From the NCBI GenBank assembly GCA_002423205.1, contig DIUZ01000023.1, positions 1-64,000 on the forward strand: a stretch of DNA of 64,000 nt, written 5' to 3'. Position 1 is the first letter of the stretch. Every line of letters starts with the position of its first letter. The notes beneath the pieces were generated by a model. It searched no databases. It saw nothing but the letters and a program-made list of their open reading frames with translations, and was not told the origin of the DNA. This document shows, one piece after another, positions 8,813 to 16,540 of this stretch. A program made the translations under genes and the position numbers. This DNA comes from Micavibrio sp. UBA6145 (lineage in GTDB: Bacteria > Pseudomonadota > Alphaproteobacteria > Micavibrionales > UBA1664).

Positions 8813-8820
8813 AGCAGGGG
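8793..8820 (-). terminator. Probable terminator between dsbB and the 8870-9265 gene
   Basis: An 11-bp stem with one mismatch (CCCCCGCTTCA with TGAAGCAGGGG) around a 6-nt loop. On the minus strand it is followed by TTCTCTTTT, so it best serves the gene at 8870-9265. It also covers the dsbB stop codon. Confidence 0.5.
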
Positions 8821-8869
8821 CCTAAAGGGATTACCCTTAGCTCGGTAGCGGCGGTGCCGCTTGTGTCTC

Positions 8870-9265
8870 TTACGCGGCTTTGCGGCCGCCTTTGGCTTTC
8901 CGGTCGGTCAGCAGTTCCGACGGGATCGGCACGCTCATGGCGGCCGGGGCCTTGATCTCGTTCATATACGCGTCATATGCCTCGTGGTAGTCACGGTTGA
9001 CCAGCATATAAAGACGCAGCGTGTCACGCAGATGGTCGCGCATGAACAGGCCTTCATAACCCAGATACAATTTTTCGATCTGGTCGGTTTCTGCCGCCTT
9101 GGCGTTTTTCAACTGACGGTACTCGCGGATGGCCAGACGGGCCTTTTCGCGGTGCCGGGCCAGGATCTCGCCCATCTGCTTGACCTCGAGAAACTGCCAT
9201 GACTCTTTCTTGGTCTGTTTCAGTTTATCGATAAGGTCGGCTACGCCGTTTTTTGCATTTTTCAT
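8870..9265 (-). CDS. Hypothetical helical protein
   Basis: A 131-residue, highly charged and mostly helical protein with no signal peptide or membrane segment. Long Lys/Glu/Arg-rich runs (LIDKLKQTKKESWQFLEVK, ILARHREKARLAIREY) suggest coiled coil, and the C-terminus is basic (DRKAKGGRKAA). I recognise no family. It is monocistronic on the minus strand, with a hairpin downstream and a 291-bp AT-rich divergent promoter region upstream. A role in nucleic-acid binding would be a guess from charge alone. Confidence 0.65.
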   Translation of the reverse strand: MKNAKNGVADLIDKLKQTKKESWQFLEVKQMGEILARHREKARLAIREYRQLKNAKAAETDQIEKLYLGYEGLFMRDHLRDTLRLYMLVNRDYHEAYDAYMNEIKAPAAMSVPIPSELLTDRKAKGGRKAA

Positions 9266-9556
9266 CGATTATATCCGCCCTTTAAACAGGCGATTCTCAC
9301 TATTCTATTGAGCCGTTTGTCCGATATTCATGGGTGCAGGCACCCGGTAGTCCACACACTCTTTATAAAAACAAAACTTATTCTTCTTATTTTTCCATAT
9401 GTTTTAAGCGTTGGACTTGGCGCTGTCAAGGACTAAAATCTTTATAAGTTTGTAAAATCTCTTTTTCTTTCTTGCCTTTTCTCAAATACGAAGTTATGTA
9501 TAATGCCGAATTAATGCTTTTACTGGCCAATAATAGACGGTATAGAAACTCATAAT
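9266..9556. other. AT-rich divergent intergenic region
   Basis: This 291-bp gap between two divergent genes is much more AT-rich than its surroundings. It holds a perfect 14-bp palindrome at 9332-9345 (GGGTGC, AG, GCACCC), a good sigma70-like promoter at 9411-9439, and a TATAAT hexamer at 9499-9504 about 50 nt before the XRE gene. No ORF in it looks real. Confidence 0.6.
9411..9439 (+). promoter_or_regulatory. Predicted sigma70-type promoter for the XRE-formyltransferase operon
   Basis: TTGGAC at 9411-9416, a 17-bp spacer, and TAAAAT at 9434-9439, in an AT-rich context. It would give a leader of roughly 110 nt before the ATG at 9557. A second TATAAT at 9499-9504 could be a nearer start but has a poor -35. 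Confidence 0.5.
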
Positions 9557-10240
9557 ATGACGATCACAACTGCACAAATTCGTGGCGCACGTGGCCTCCT
9601 GGACTGGTCCCAGGCGGAGCTGTCGCGCCGGACGGGAATTTCGACCACGTCCATCGGCAATATCGAGAGCGGACACACGCAGGCACGCGAAAGCACGCTG
9701 GCAATCATCCGCGCGGCCTTTGAGCGCGGCGGCATCGACTTTATGGGCACGGAAGGCGTCCGCCTCCAGACCGAGTTCATGCATACTTATACCGGGCTGA
9801 CCGGTCTTTCGGATTTCATGGACCATGTCTATGAGACATCGAAACAAATGGGCGGCGAGATTGTTCTTTTTAACGCCCACCCGGAAAACTGGCTGAACAC
9901 GCTGGGTGCCGAATGGGTTGCCATGCACTCCAAGCGTATGGCCGAACTTGGCGACAAGATTTCCATGCGCATCACGTCCCGCCCCGGCGAGACACAGTTT
10001 ATTTCCAAGAGCTTTGCTGAATACCGCTGGTTCCCGGAAGAATTGTTCGAGAAACGCTGCCTGTACGCCTACGGCGACAACATCGCGTTCGTGAACTTCG
10101 AAGAAAAAAATGTATCGGTCGTCGTCCTTAAGCAACGTGATTTTGCACACGCTTTCCGTGTGCTGTTCAACATTGCGTGGGACAAGGTCGCAACGCAGCC
10201 CAAAGAAGGCGAAGTAACACAAGCGCGCGGTAAAAAATGA
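9557..10240 (+). CDS. XRE-family transcriptional regulator with C-terminal sensor-like domain
   Basis: A 227-residue protein. Residues about 5-60 form an XRE helix-turn-helix (ARGLLDWSQAELSRRTGISTTSIGNIESG). The rest (about 75-215) is not a peptidase or cupin. Its end, YAYGDNIAFVNFEEKNVSVVVLKQRDFAHAFRVLFNIAW split over two strands and a helix, resembles the C-terminal effector region found in some TrmB-like and PLD-like regulators. The gene overlaps the next start by 4 nt (ATGA), so it is translationally coupled to the formyltransferase and likely regulates it or senses its product. Regulation is probably through the AT-rich upstream region, which holds a 14-bp palindrome. Confidence 0.85.
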   Translation: MTITTAQIRGARGLLDWSQAELSRRTGISTTSIGNIESGHTQARESTLAIIRAAFERGGIDFMGTEGVRLQTEFMHTYTGLTGLSDFMDHVYETSKQMGGEIVLFNAHPENWLNTLGAEWVAMHSKRMAELGDKISMRITSRPGETQFISKSFAEYRWFPEELFEKRCLYAYGDNIAFVNFEEKNVSVVVLKQRDFAHAFRVLFNIAWDKVATQPKEGEVTQARGKK

Positions 10241-11385
10241 GCGGGATGAAAAAAATCAATCTGTTTGTCGGCAGCGATATTGTGGCCCACCGCGAAATGG
10301 GCCCGGTCGTCGATCATATGATCAGCCGCGGTATCGAGCCTGTGCTGTATTACCCTGCGCACAAACCGTCCTCGAATCCGAATGCGTCGCAACAGATGTT
10401 CAAGGACTATGCGTTTTTTGAACGCGTGATCCTGCAGGAAGCGGTTTATCCGTTCCTGGAAGAACACCCGGCCCCGCATGCCCCTTTCTTTACACCCAAC
10501 CAGGTCGCCGGCCTGAATAATCTGCAGGCACCCGTTGCCGTTGAAAACATCAACGATCCCGCTTTCTTTGAAAAAATTGCCGCTGACCCCAACGTCGTGG
10601 GCAGCATTTCCCTGCGCTGCACGCAGATGTTCGGTCTTGCCGCCACAAACGCACTGAAAAACGGCCACCGCTTCCTGCTGAACGTCCACTCGGGCCTTCT
10701 GCCGGAATTCCGCGGCCTGTACTCGACGCCGCGCGCCATTGCAGAAGATCTGAGATCATCCAACGCGGATGAGCGCGGCGAATTCGGCTGCACCCTGCAC
10801 CATATCGACCCGTATATCCCGGCCAACGGCAATAATCCGCACCAGGGCATCGATACCGGCAATATTGTCGACCTGCGTTCGCGTACGATTGAACCGGGCC
10901 GCACGGTGTATGCGACCAATATTGACCTGTCGGCCATGGGTGCCAGCGCCGTGACCAAGGTTATCGACCGTTACATGTCAGGCGAAAGCCTGCGCGGTTA
11001 TCCGCAAGAAAACAGCAAGGGCCGGTACTTCTCATACGCCAGCGCGTCAGAACTGGAAGAATGGGACCGTCTGGGCCTGAAAATGTATGATGCTTCGGAA
11101 GTCGTCCGCACGCTGATTTCGACCTTCAGCGTCCCGGGCTCGGACCATGCCGAGGAACTCGACCGCGTCATCCGCAAAGCCATCACTGATTACCAATCCG
11201 CGCAGCACAAAGTTGCCACACCGGTCGTTTATAACGGCGGCAGCAACAACAACGCCGATCCGGTCATCAGCCAGGCGGCTTTTGGCAAGGCTGCGAACGG
11301 CAGCACCGCAACGCAACGTCCCGCACGCCGCCGCGACGCATCCAGCCTGGGTGCAGGCCTTACGGCACGTCCGGGCATGGCATAA
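10237..11385 (+). CDS. Formyltransferase-fold protein of unknown substrate
   Basis: A 382-residue protein whose core fits the formyltransferase fold (PurN/Fmt/sugar N-formyltransferases). The catalytic pattern is present: Asn149 and His151 in NVHSGLLPEFRG, and an Asp in IDTGNIVDL near residue 206. The family normally transfers formyl from N10-formyl-tetrahydrofolate to an amine. The N-terminal 100 residues (start MKKINLFVGSD) differ from Fmt and PurN. About 80 C-terminal residues are low-complexity and basic (Asn, Ala, Arg rich). It is coupled by ATGA to an XRE regulator and ends at a strong terminator, so the two form a closed two-gene unit. The substrate is unknown. Confidence 0.8.
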   Translation: MSGMKKINLFVGSDIVAHREMGPVVDHMISRGIEPVLYYPAHKPSSNPNASQQMFKDYAFFERVILQEAVYPFLEEHPAPHAPFFTPNQVAGLNNLQAPVAVENINDPAFFEKIAADPNVVGSISLRCTQMFGLAATNALKNGHRFLLNVHSGLLPEFRGLYSTPRAIAEDLRSSNADERGEFGCTLHHIDPYIPANGNNPHQGIDTGNIVDLRSRTIEPGRTVYATNIDLSAMGASAVTKVIDRYMSGESLRGYPQENSKGRYFSYASASELEEWDRLGLKMYDASEVVRTLISTFSVPGSDHAEELDRVIRKAITDYQSAQHKVATPVVYNGGSNNNADPVISQAAFGKAANGSTATQRPARRRDASSLGAGLTARPGMA

Positions 11386-11411
11386 GCCTTAATTATTCGT
11401 GATTTTCAATG

Positions 11412-11438
11412 CACCCGGCCTTAAAAGCCGGGTGTTTT
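11412..11438 (+). terminator. Rho-independent terminator of the XRE-formyltransferase operon
   Basis: A perfect 8-bp GC-rich stem (CACCCGGC with GCCGGGTG, 11412-11419 and 11427-11434) and 7-nt loop followed by TTTT, 26 nt after the stop. A weaker hairpin (11455-11473, CCCTCA with TGAGGG) lies in the leader of the next gene. Confidence 0.8.
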
Positions 11439-11495
11439 GCTTATAGGCACCAGCCCCTCATTGTTTTTGAGGGCCAATCGCCATAAATTAGTGGA

Positions 11496-13484
11496 ATGAT
11501 TCACGCACCCGACTTCGCCAGCTACAAAGACTTTGATTACATCACCGCCATCAAGGACCGCATTGCCATTGCACGCGGACGGATCGGCGACCTTAAAAAA
11601 TCCGGGAAATCGGATTTCTCGGTCATTGTTGACCTTGAGACCTGTGACGAGGAATTGTCGCAGGTGCTTGAAGTCTTCTACAGCCTGCTCGGCACCGATA
11701 CCAACGATACGATGCAGGCACTGGCGCAGGAAATCGGCCCGATCTCGTCTGAATTTTCATCCGAGGTGTCGCAGGACCAGGAATTATTCGCCCTGGTTGA
11801 TACGCTGTGGAACAAGCGCGATACACTGAAGCTGGACAAGGCGCAGTACGCGACGCTGGAGAAACACTGGAAAGGCTTCGTGCGCAACGGCGCATTGCTG
11901 GACGACGCCGGTAAAGCGAAGCTCAAGGATATCGACACCGAGATGTCGAAACTGGGCCCACAGTTTTCGGACAATATGCGCAAAAGCGCCAAGGCCTTTG
12001 AATTGCTGATCACAGCGAAAGCCGATCTCGCCGGCCTGCCGGAAAGCGCGACTACCGCCGCCAAGGAAGAAGCCGAAGCCAAGGGCCATAAGAACGCGTG
12101 GCTGTTCACGCTTGATTACCCGTCTTACGTGCCGTTCATGACCTACGCGGATAATCGCGACCTGCGCGAGTCAATGTGGCGCGCGTTTGCGTCCCGCGGC
12201 TTTGGCGGCGATTTCGACAACCAGGAGCTGGTCAAAAAGATCACTGGCCTGCGTCATGCCCGCGCCAATCTGCTGGGCTATAAAACCCACGCCAATTTCG
12301 TGCTGGAACGCCGCATGGCGGAAACGCCGGAACGCGTGCTCGCGTTTCTGGAACGTCAAAAAAGCGTGGCACAGCCGATCGCCAAGCGCGAGCTGGAAGA
12401 GCTTAAGGCATTCGCCGGGGTGCCGCTCAAGCCCTGGGATGTCGGGTATTACAGCGAGAAGCTGAAACAGAAAAAATACGCTTTTGATTCCGAGCAGCTG
12501 CGCCCATATTTTTCGGTCGACGACGTGCTCAAGGGGTGCTTTACCCACTGCGAAAAACTGTTCGGCCTGACATTCAAGCCCGCCAGCGGATATTCCACCT
12601 ATCATCCCGAAGTGCAGACATTCGAAGTCGTCGACACGGCCACGGGCAATGCGCTGGGTCTTTTGTATGCTGACTTTTTCCCGCGTGATGGCAAGAATTC
12701 CGGCGCATGGCAGGGCACGTTCCGCGAGCGCCGTATCCAGCGCGACGGCAGCACCGGCCTGCCGCTGTCGGTGATCGTATGCAATTTCACGAAGCCGACC
12801 AAGGATAAGCCGTCATTGCTGTCGTTTGATGAGGTTGAGACGCTGTTCCACGAAATGGGCCACGCGCTGCATACCCTTCTGACGGTCATCGATTACCCCA
12901 GCGTTTCAGGTACATCCGTGCACTGGGATTTCGTCGAACTGCCCAGCCAGATCATGGAAAACTGGCTGACGGAGAAAGAAACCCTCGACCTGTTCGCGCG
13001 TCATTACCAGACGGGTGAAACGATTCCGCAAAACCTTCTGGATGCGCTCACCAAGTCGCAAAACTTCATGTCGGGCTGGTTCGTGATGCGCCAATTGCAG
13101 TTCTGCCTTCTGGATATGGCGTGGCACATGACCGACCCGGCCACGATTGGCGACGTGCTGACGTTTGAGCGCAGCGTGCTCGACCCCCTCGCCCTGCTGC
13201 CGTATGAAGCGGGTTGCGGGACCACGTCCTTCAGCCATGTATTCGCGGGCGGGTATTCGGCCGGGTATTACAGCTATCAATGGGCTGAAGTTCTGGACGC
13301 CGATGCGTTCGCGATGTTCAAGGAACAGGGCCTGTACAATGCCGGTGTTGGCCTGGCATTCCGCGACCATATCCTGTCGCGTGGCGGGTCTGAGCCGCCG
13401 CTGGAGCTGTTCCGCCGCTTCCGTGGCCGCGAACCGGACCCGGATGCGTCGCTGCGCCGCAAGGGTCTGCTGGACGCGGCTTGA
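11496..13484 (+). CDS. M3-family zinc metallopeptidase (oligopeptidase A/Dcp type)
   Basis: A 662-residue cytoplasmic peptidase. The zinc motif HEMGH sits in DEVETLFHEMGHALHTLLT (about residues 450-460), and the third ligand region is in HWDFVELPSQIMENW. The C-terminus (GYYSYQWAEVLDADAF..SRGGSEPPLELFRRFRGREPDPDASLRR) is typical of M3. The family cleaves short peptides. Length matches the 660-700 residues of OpdA/Dcp. It is monocistronic, with a terminator of the previous unit just upstream. A second copy of its last 60 nt lies 38 nt after its stop. Confidence 0.93.
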   Translation: MIHAPDFASYKDFDYITAIKDRIAIARGRIGDLKKSGKSDFSVIVDLETCDEELSQVLEVFYSLLGTDTNDTMQALAQEIGPISSEFSSEVSQDQELFALVDTLWNKRDTLKLDKAQYATLEKHWKGFVRNGALLDDAGKAKLKDIDTEMSKLGPQFSDNMRKSAKAFELLITAKADLAGLPESATTAAKEEAEAKGHKNAWLFTLDYPSYVPFMTYADNRDLRESMWRAFASRGFGGDFDNQELVKKITGLRHARANLLGYKTHANFVLERRMAETPERVLAFLERQKSVAQPIAKRELEELKAFAGVPLKPWDVGYYSEKLKQKKYAFDSEQLRPYFSVDDVLKGCFTHCEKLFGLTFKPASGYSTYHPEVQTFEVVDTATGNALGLLYADFFPRDGKNSGAWQGTFRERRIQRDGSTGLPLSVIVCNFTKPTKDKPSLLSFDEVETLFHEMGHALHTLLTVIDYPSVSGTSVHWDFVELPSQIMENWLTEKETLDLFARHYQTGETIPQNLLDALTKSQNFMSGWFVMRQLQFCLLDMAWHMTDPATIGDVLTFERSVLDPLALLPYEAGCGTTSFSHVFAGGYSAGYYSYQWAEVLDADAFAMFKEQGLYNAGVGLAFRDHILSRGGSEPPLELFRRFRGREPDPDASLRRKGLLDAA

Positions 13485-13522
13485 TGCGGCCACGGTCGTC
13501 GCATGACGGCAAAGCCGTCGGG

Positions 13523-13582
13523 GGCCGCGAACCGGACCCGGATGCGTCACTGCGTCGTAAAGGCCTGCTGGACGCTGCTTAG
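13523..13582 (+). pseudogene. Duplicated 3' tail of an M3 peptidase gene (remnant)
   Basis: 60 nt that repeat the last 60 nt of the peptidase gene (13425-13484). Both encode GREPDPDASLRRKGLLDAA and a stop. The copies differ at six codons, all synonymous, and in the stop codon (TGA against TAG). It is not preceded by homologous sequence. The 38 nt between the copies contain a GC hairpin (GACGGC and GCCGTC, 13505-13519). The remnant's stop overlaps the stop of the convergent gene at 13579. Confidence 0.85.
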
Positions 13583-14469
13583 AACAATTCCTGCAACATG
13601 CAGCGCGCTGATCCGCCGCCATAGGTTTCTATGGTCGGAATTTTGGCGGTGATGATTTTTGTGTAGTGTTTTTGCAGGGCGGCCATTTGCACGGCATTCA
13701 GGGTGTCATAGGCCTGCTGTGATACGGCGAACATAAACGCATCGTCCGCACCACGCACTTCCAGCGCGTTGCCGCAGAATGATTTCAGCTGGTCATTGTT
13801 GAATTCCACGACTTCTCGGTGTTTTTTGAGCGATGCCAGCACGCGTTCGCGGTCGTTTTCGTCAATGGCACCGGGGCAGATACCGGCAATGTCCGTCCCG
13901 ATCCATATCACCAGATCGGTGTGATAGACCGGTTTGCCGCGATGGTCCTGTGTATTGAAAACAACAAGTTCATAGCCCAGTTTTTCGCACCAGTCGCGTG
14001 CCAGCCCCTCATCCGTGCGGGCGGACAGGCCGCAATAGGCGATGTTGTTCACGCGGTCGAGTACAAGAGACCCGGTGGATTCCAGCGCGCGGCCCCCATT
14101 TTCATGCACGGTCATGTCGGCCTTCATACCATAGCGATCCGTCAGCACCTGGATCAGGGCGGGCAGTCGTTCGGCGCGGCGGTTGGGCGTGAGCATGGGG
14201 TAGATGACAAGACCGTCATCATGCGTGGAAAACCAGTTGGGAAACAGGGCATCAGGCGATGTGCGGGGGCCCTGCACGGTTGTGACGAAAACGCCCGCCT
14301 CTACCAAAGCATCACGAAAGCCGCGGAATTCACTCAGGTATTTTGCGGCGACAATCTCAGCGGGTTCATGAACATCAATCTGGTAATCATTGGTTTCCGC
14401 AGTTTCCGGGTTGTACCCGGCGTCAACGGGTTCGATCATCAGGATGTGGCGGGTGGATTGCCTTGTCAT
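13579..14469 (-). CDS. ctlX: Amidinohydrolase of the DDAH/citrulline-utilisation (CtlX) type
   Basis: A 296-residue enzyme of the guanidino-modifying (pentein) fold. Visible motifs are FPNWFSTHDDG (about residues 76-86), MTVHENGGRALESTGSLVLD, the catalytic His in VYHTDLVIWIGTD, and the catalytic Cys290 in GGGSARCM near the C-terminus. These fit the CtlX branch (Francisella citrulline hydrolase) better than arginine deiminase, which is longer. The likely reaction is hydrolysis of citrulline or a related ureido/guanidino compound; the exact substrate is inferred. Its start overlaps the stop of the upstream ABC1 kinase gene by 4 nt, so the two are translationally coupled. Confidence 0.8.
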   Translation of the reverse strand: MTRQSTRHILMIEPVDAGYNPETAETNDYQIDVHEPAEIVAAKYLSEFRGFRDALVEAGVFVTTVQGPRTSPDALFPNWFSTHDDGLVIYPMLTPNRRAERLPALIQVLTDRYGMKADMTVHENGGRALESTGSLVLDRVNNIAYCGLSARTDEGLARDWCEKLGYELVVFNTQDHRGKPVYHTDLVIWIGTDIAGICPGAIDENDRERVLASLKKHREVVEFNNDQLKSFCGNALEVRGADDAFMFAVSQQAYDTLNAVQMAALQKHYTKIITAKIPTIETYGGGSARCMLQELF

Positions 14470-15917
14470 GATTTCTTTCGTTTTGTGGTCTTTTTATTAT
14501 ACCCGGTTTCACCGGTTTTCGCATCTTCCAGCGACAGGCCATGGCGGGGCAGAATGTCGGCCTGGCGTTTTTTCATGGCGGCAAGGTCGAAGCCGTCAAT
14601 CATCTCATTGAACAGTGTGTGCCAATTGACCCTGGCCTGCAGGTGAATGAATACGGACCCCAGCCCCAGCGCGGCGCGGTCCATGAACACGAATTCGCGC
14701 GGAATGATCAGGCCGCCGCCGCTTTGCGCGCCCAGTTCGCCCAGACGCTTGTGCACGGCCGCTGCCGTTTCGCGGCCATACATGCCGCCGCCTTCGGATC
14801 GTTTTTTGCTTTCGCCGATAACGCGTACCTTGTCATCCAGAACGGGGCCATAGAGAAAACGCGCCCATGTGTTGAGCACTTCGATGAGTTCCTTGGAGAG
14901 GTTTTTGAAGCCCCAGCTTTCATACGCATGCACGGCCTGCGCCGTATCGTTTTTCTGCAGGGCGCGGTAGAGGCCGATGACGCCGCCGACAAATTCGGGA
15001 CGGAAAATGCGCACACATCCGAAATCCAGAAGGTTGAGACCGTTGTCGGAACGCACCGAGTAATTGCCCAGATGCGGGTCACCGTGAATGATACCGTAAT
15101 AATAAAGCGGCACATACCAAGCACGAAACAGGTTCATCGCGATTTCGTTACGCTGTTCCTGCGGCGCGTCCTTGAATTCAAGGATCTTGCGGCCATCGAG
15201 CCACGTTGATGTAAGCAGACGTCCAGTCGAGAGTTCTGGTACGATTTCGGGTACCGATATATTCTTTTCATCCCGCAGCATATCGCTGTAAATCGCGCCG
15301 TATTTGGCTTCGAGCGTGTAATCCAGTTCTTCACGCAGGCGCACGGCCAGTTCTTCGTGGATGTGGCTTGTATCAATGGCGCTGTCGGCGCGTTCATACA
15401 GGCTGAAGATCAGTTTAAGCTGGTTTAAATCAGCCTCGATCGCGGAGGCCATGTCGGGATATTGCAATTTACACGCAACAACGCGGCCATCATGCAATGT
15501 GGCCTTGTGCACCTGGCCCAGCGATGCGGCGGCGGCGGCTTCGTGTCCGAAGTCCTTGAATTTTTTTTCCCAGCCATCGCCAAGTTCGTTTTTCATGCGG
15601 CGGCGGACGAAGGGCCAGCCCATGGGCGGGGCATTGGATTGCAGTTCCTGCAACGCACGGGCGTATTCCGGTGGCAGGGCTTCAGGGATGGTGGACAGGA
15701 TTTGCGCAACCTTCATGATTGGGCCCTTCAGCGCCCCGAGGGCGGCCAGCAGGTCGCGTGCGTGCGTATCGCGGTCGATATTCAGGCCCAGAAACTTCTC
15801 CCCCGCCAGGCGCGCGGCAAGCCCGGCCATGGTGGCGGAAACCTTGGTATAGCGGCCAATACGGCTGGTGAGACGGCTGTCATCCTTCATGTCACATAGA
15901 TGGCCTGATTTGGCCAT
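14466..15917 (-). CDS. ABC1/COQ8-like atypical kinase (UbiB family)
   Basis: A 483-residue protein with the ABC1 kinase-like fold: Ala-rich nucleotide loop AAAAASLGQVHKATL, VACKLQYP with the ATP-binding Lys, the HGDPHLGNY catalytic loop and LLDFGCVRIF in place of DFG. The N-terminal KxGQ signature is present as KVAQ, with Ala for Gly. It lacks the C-terminal membrane helices of E. coli UbiB and looks nearer to mitochondrial COQ8. Such proteins are ATPases or kinases supporting ubiquinone biosynthesis. It is divergent from COQ9 with 35 bp between, which supports a quinone role. The start could be the Met at 15890 (MKDDSRL). Confidence 0.88.
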   Translation of the reverse strand: MAKSGHLCDMKDDSRLTSRIGRYTKVSATMAGLAARLAGEKFLGLNIDRDTHARDLLAALGALKGPIMKVAQILSTIPEALPPEYARALQELQSNAPPMGWPFVRRRMKNELGDGWEKKFKDFGHEAAAAASLGQVHKATLHDGRVVACKLQYPDMASAIEADLNQLKLIFSLYERADSAIDTSHIHEELAVRLREELDYTLEAKYGAIYSDMLRDEKNISVPEIVPELSTGRLLTSTWLDGRKILEFKDAPQEQRNEIAMNLFRAWYVPLYYYGIIHGDPHLGNYSVRSDNGLNLLDFGCVRIFRPEFVGGVIGLYRALQKNDTAQAVHAYESWGFKNLSKELIEVLNTWARFLYGPVLDDKVRVIGESKKRSEGGGMYGRETAAAVHKRLGELGAQSGGGLIIPREFVFMDRAALGLGSVFIHLQARVNWHTLFNEMIDGFDLAAMKKRQADILPRHGLSLEDAKTGETGYNKKTTKRKKS

Positions 15918-15952
15918 TTTATCCAGCCCCTGTTTAGCCTATTATCAATCCC

Positions 15953-16540
15953 ATGAGCCAACAGACCCTGAAAGACCGGATCGCCCTGCGCGCCCTTGCC
16001 GATGCCCCGCATGAGGGTTGGGATAAAAATGCCCTGCGCCGTGCCGCCGAGGCCGAAGGCCAGAAGCCGCAGATGGCGGATGCCCTTTTTTCCAGCATGG
16101 ACGGTGCCACGCGATATGTGAGCGATGTATTCGACCGCATGCTGGCCATGCAATTGCAAAGTGTTGATACCAGTGACATGAAAATACGCGACCGCATCAC
16201 CTATGCCGTGCGCACGCGCCTGGACATCATGGCACCGTACCGGGAGGCGCTTCGCGTCATCATGGCGCACTGGGCGCGGCCCCTGCGGTCGGTGCGTGCC
16301 GCAAGGGCGTTGTGGTCGTCCGCTGACCGCATCTGGACATGGGCGGGTGATACATCGGCCGATTACAACCGCTATACCAAGCGCGGGCTGCTGTCCGGCG
16401 TGATGGCGAGCACGATTTTATTCTGGCTGCAGGACCAATCCCCTGCGCATACGGCGACGCGCCAGTTCCTGGACCGCCGCATCAGCAATGTTTTGACCGT
16501 GGGCAAAGTGCTTGGGTCCTTCAAAAAGAGAGCCGCATGA
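15953..16540 (+). CDS. coq9: COQ9-family ubiquinone biosynthesis protein
   Basis: A 195-residue protein with the TetR-like fold and COQ9 C-terminal signature (WTWAGDTSADYNRYTKRGLLSGVMASTILFWLQD split in two blocks). COQ9 is a lipid-binding accessory factor in ubiquinone synthesis, found in alphaproteobacteria and mitochondria. The N-terminus (LKDRIALRALADAPHEGWDKNALRRAAEAEG) matches the helix-turn-helix-like part. It is divergent from the ABC1/COQ8-like kinase gene, and its stop overlaps the start of the next gene by 4 nt. Confidence 0.92.
   Translation: MSQQTLKDRIALRALADAPHEGWDKNALRRAAEAEGQKPQMADALFSSMDGATRYVSDVFDRMLAMQLQSVDTSDMKIRDRITYAVRTRLDIMAPYREALRVIMAHWARPLRSVRAARALWSSADRIWTWAGDTSADYNRYTKRGLLSGVMASTILFWLQDQSPAHTATRQFLDRRISNVLTVGKVLGSFKKRAA

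Noticed and set aside
9557..11385. Toxin-antitoxin interpretation of the XRE gene and its partner
   Set aside because: The partner is a full-length formyltransferase-fold enzyme with a catalytic triad, not a known toxin, and the XRE protein is too long for an antitoxin.
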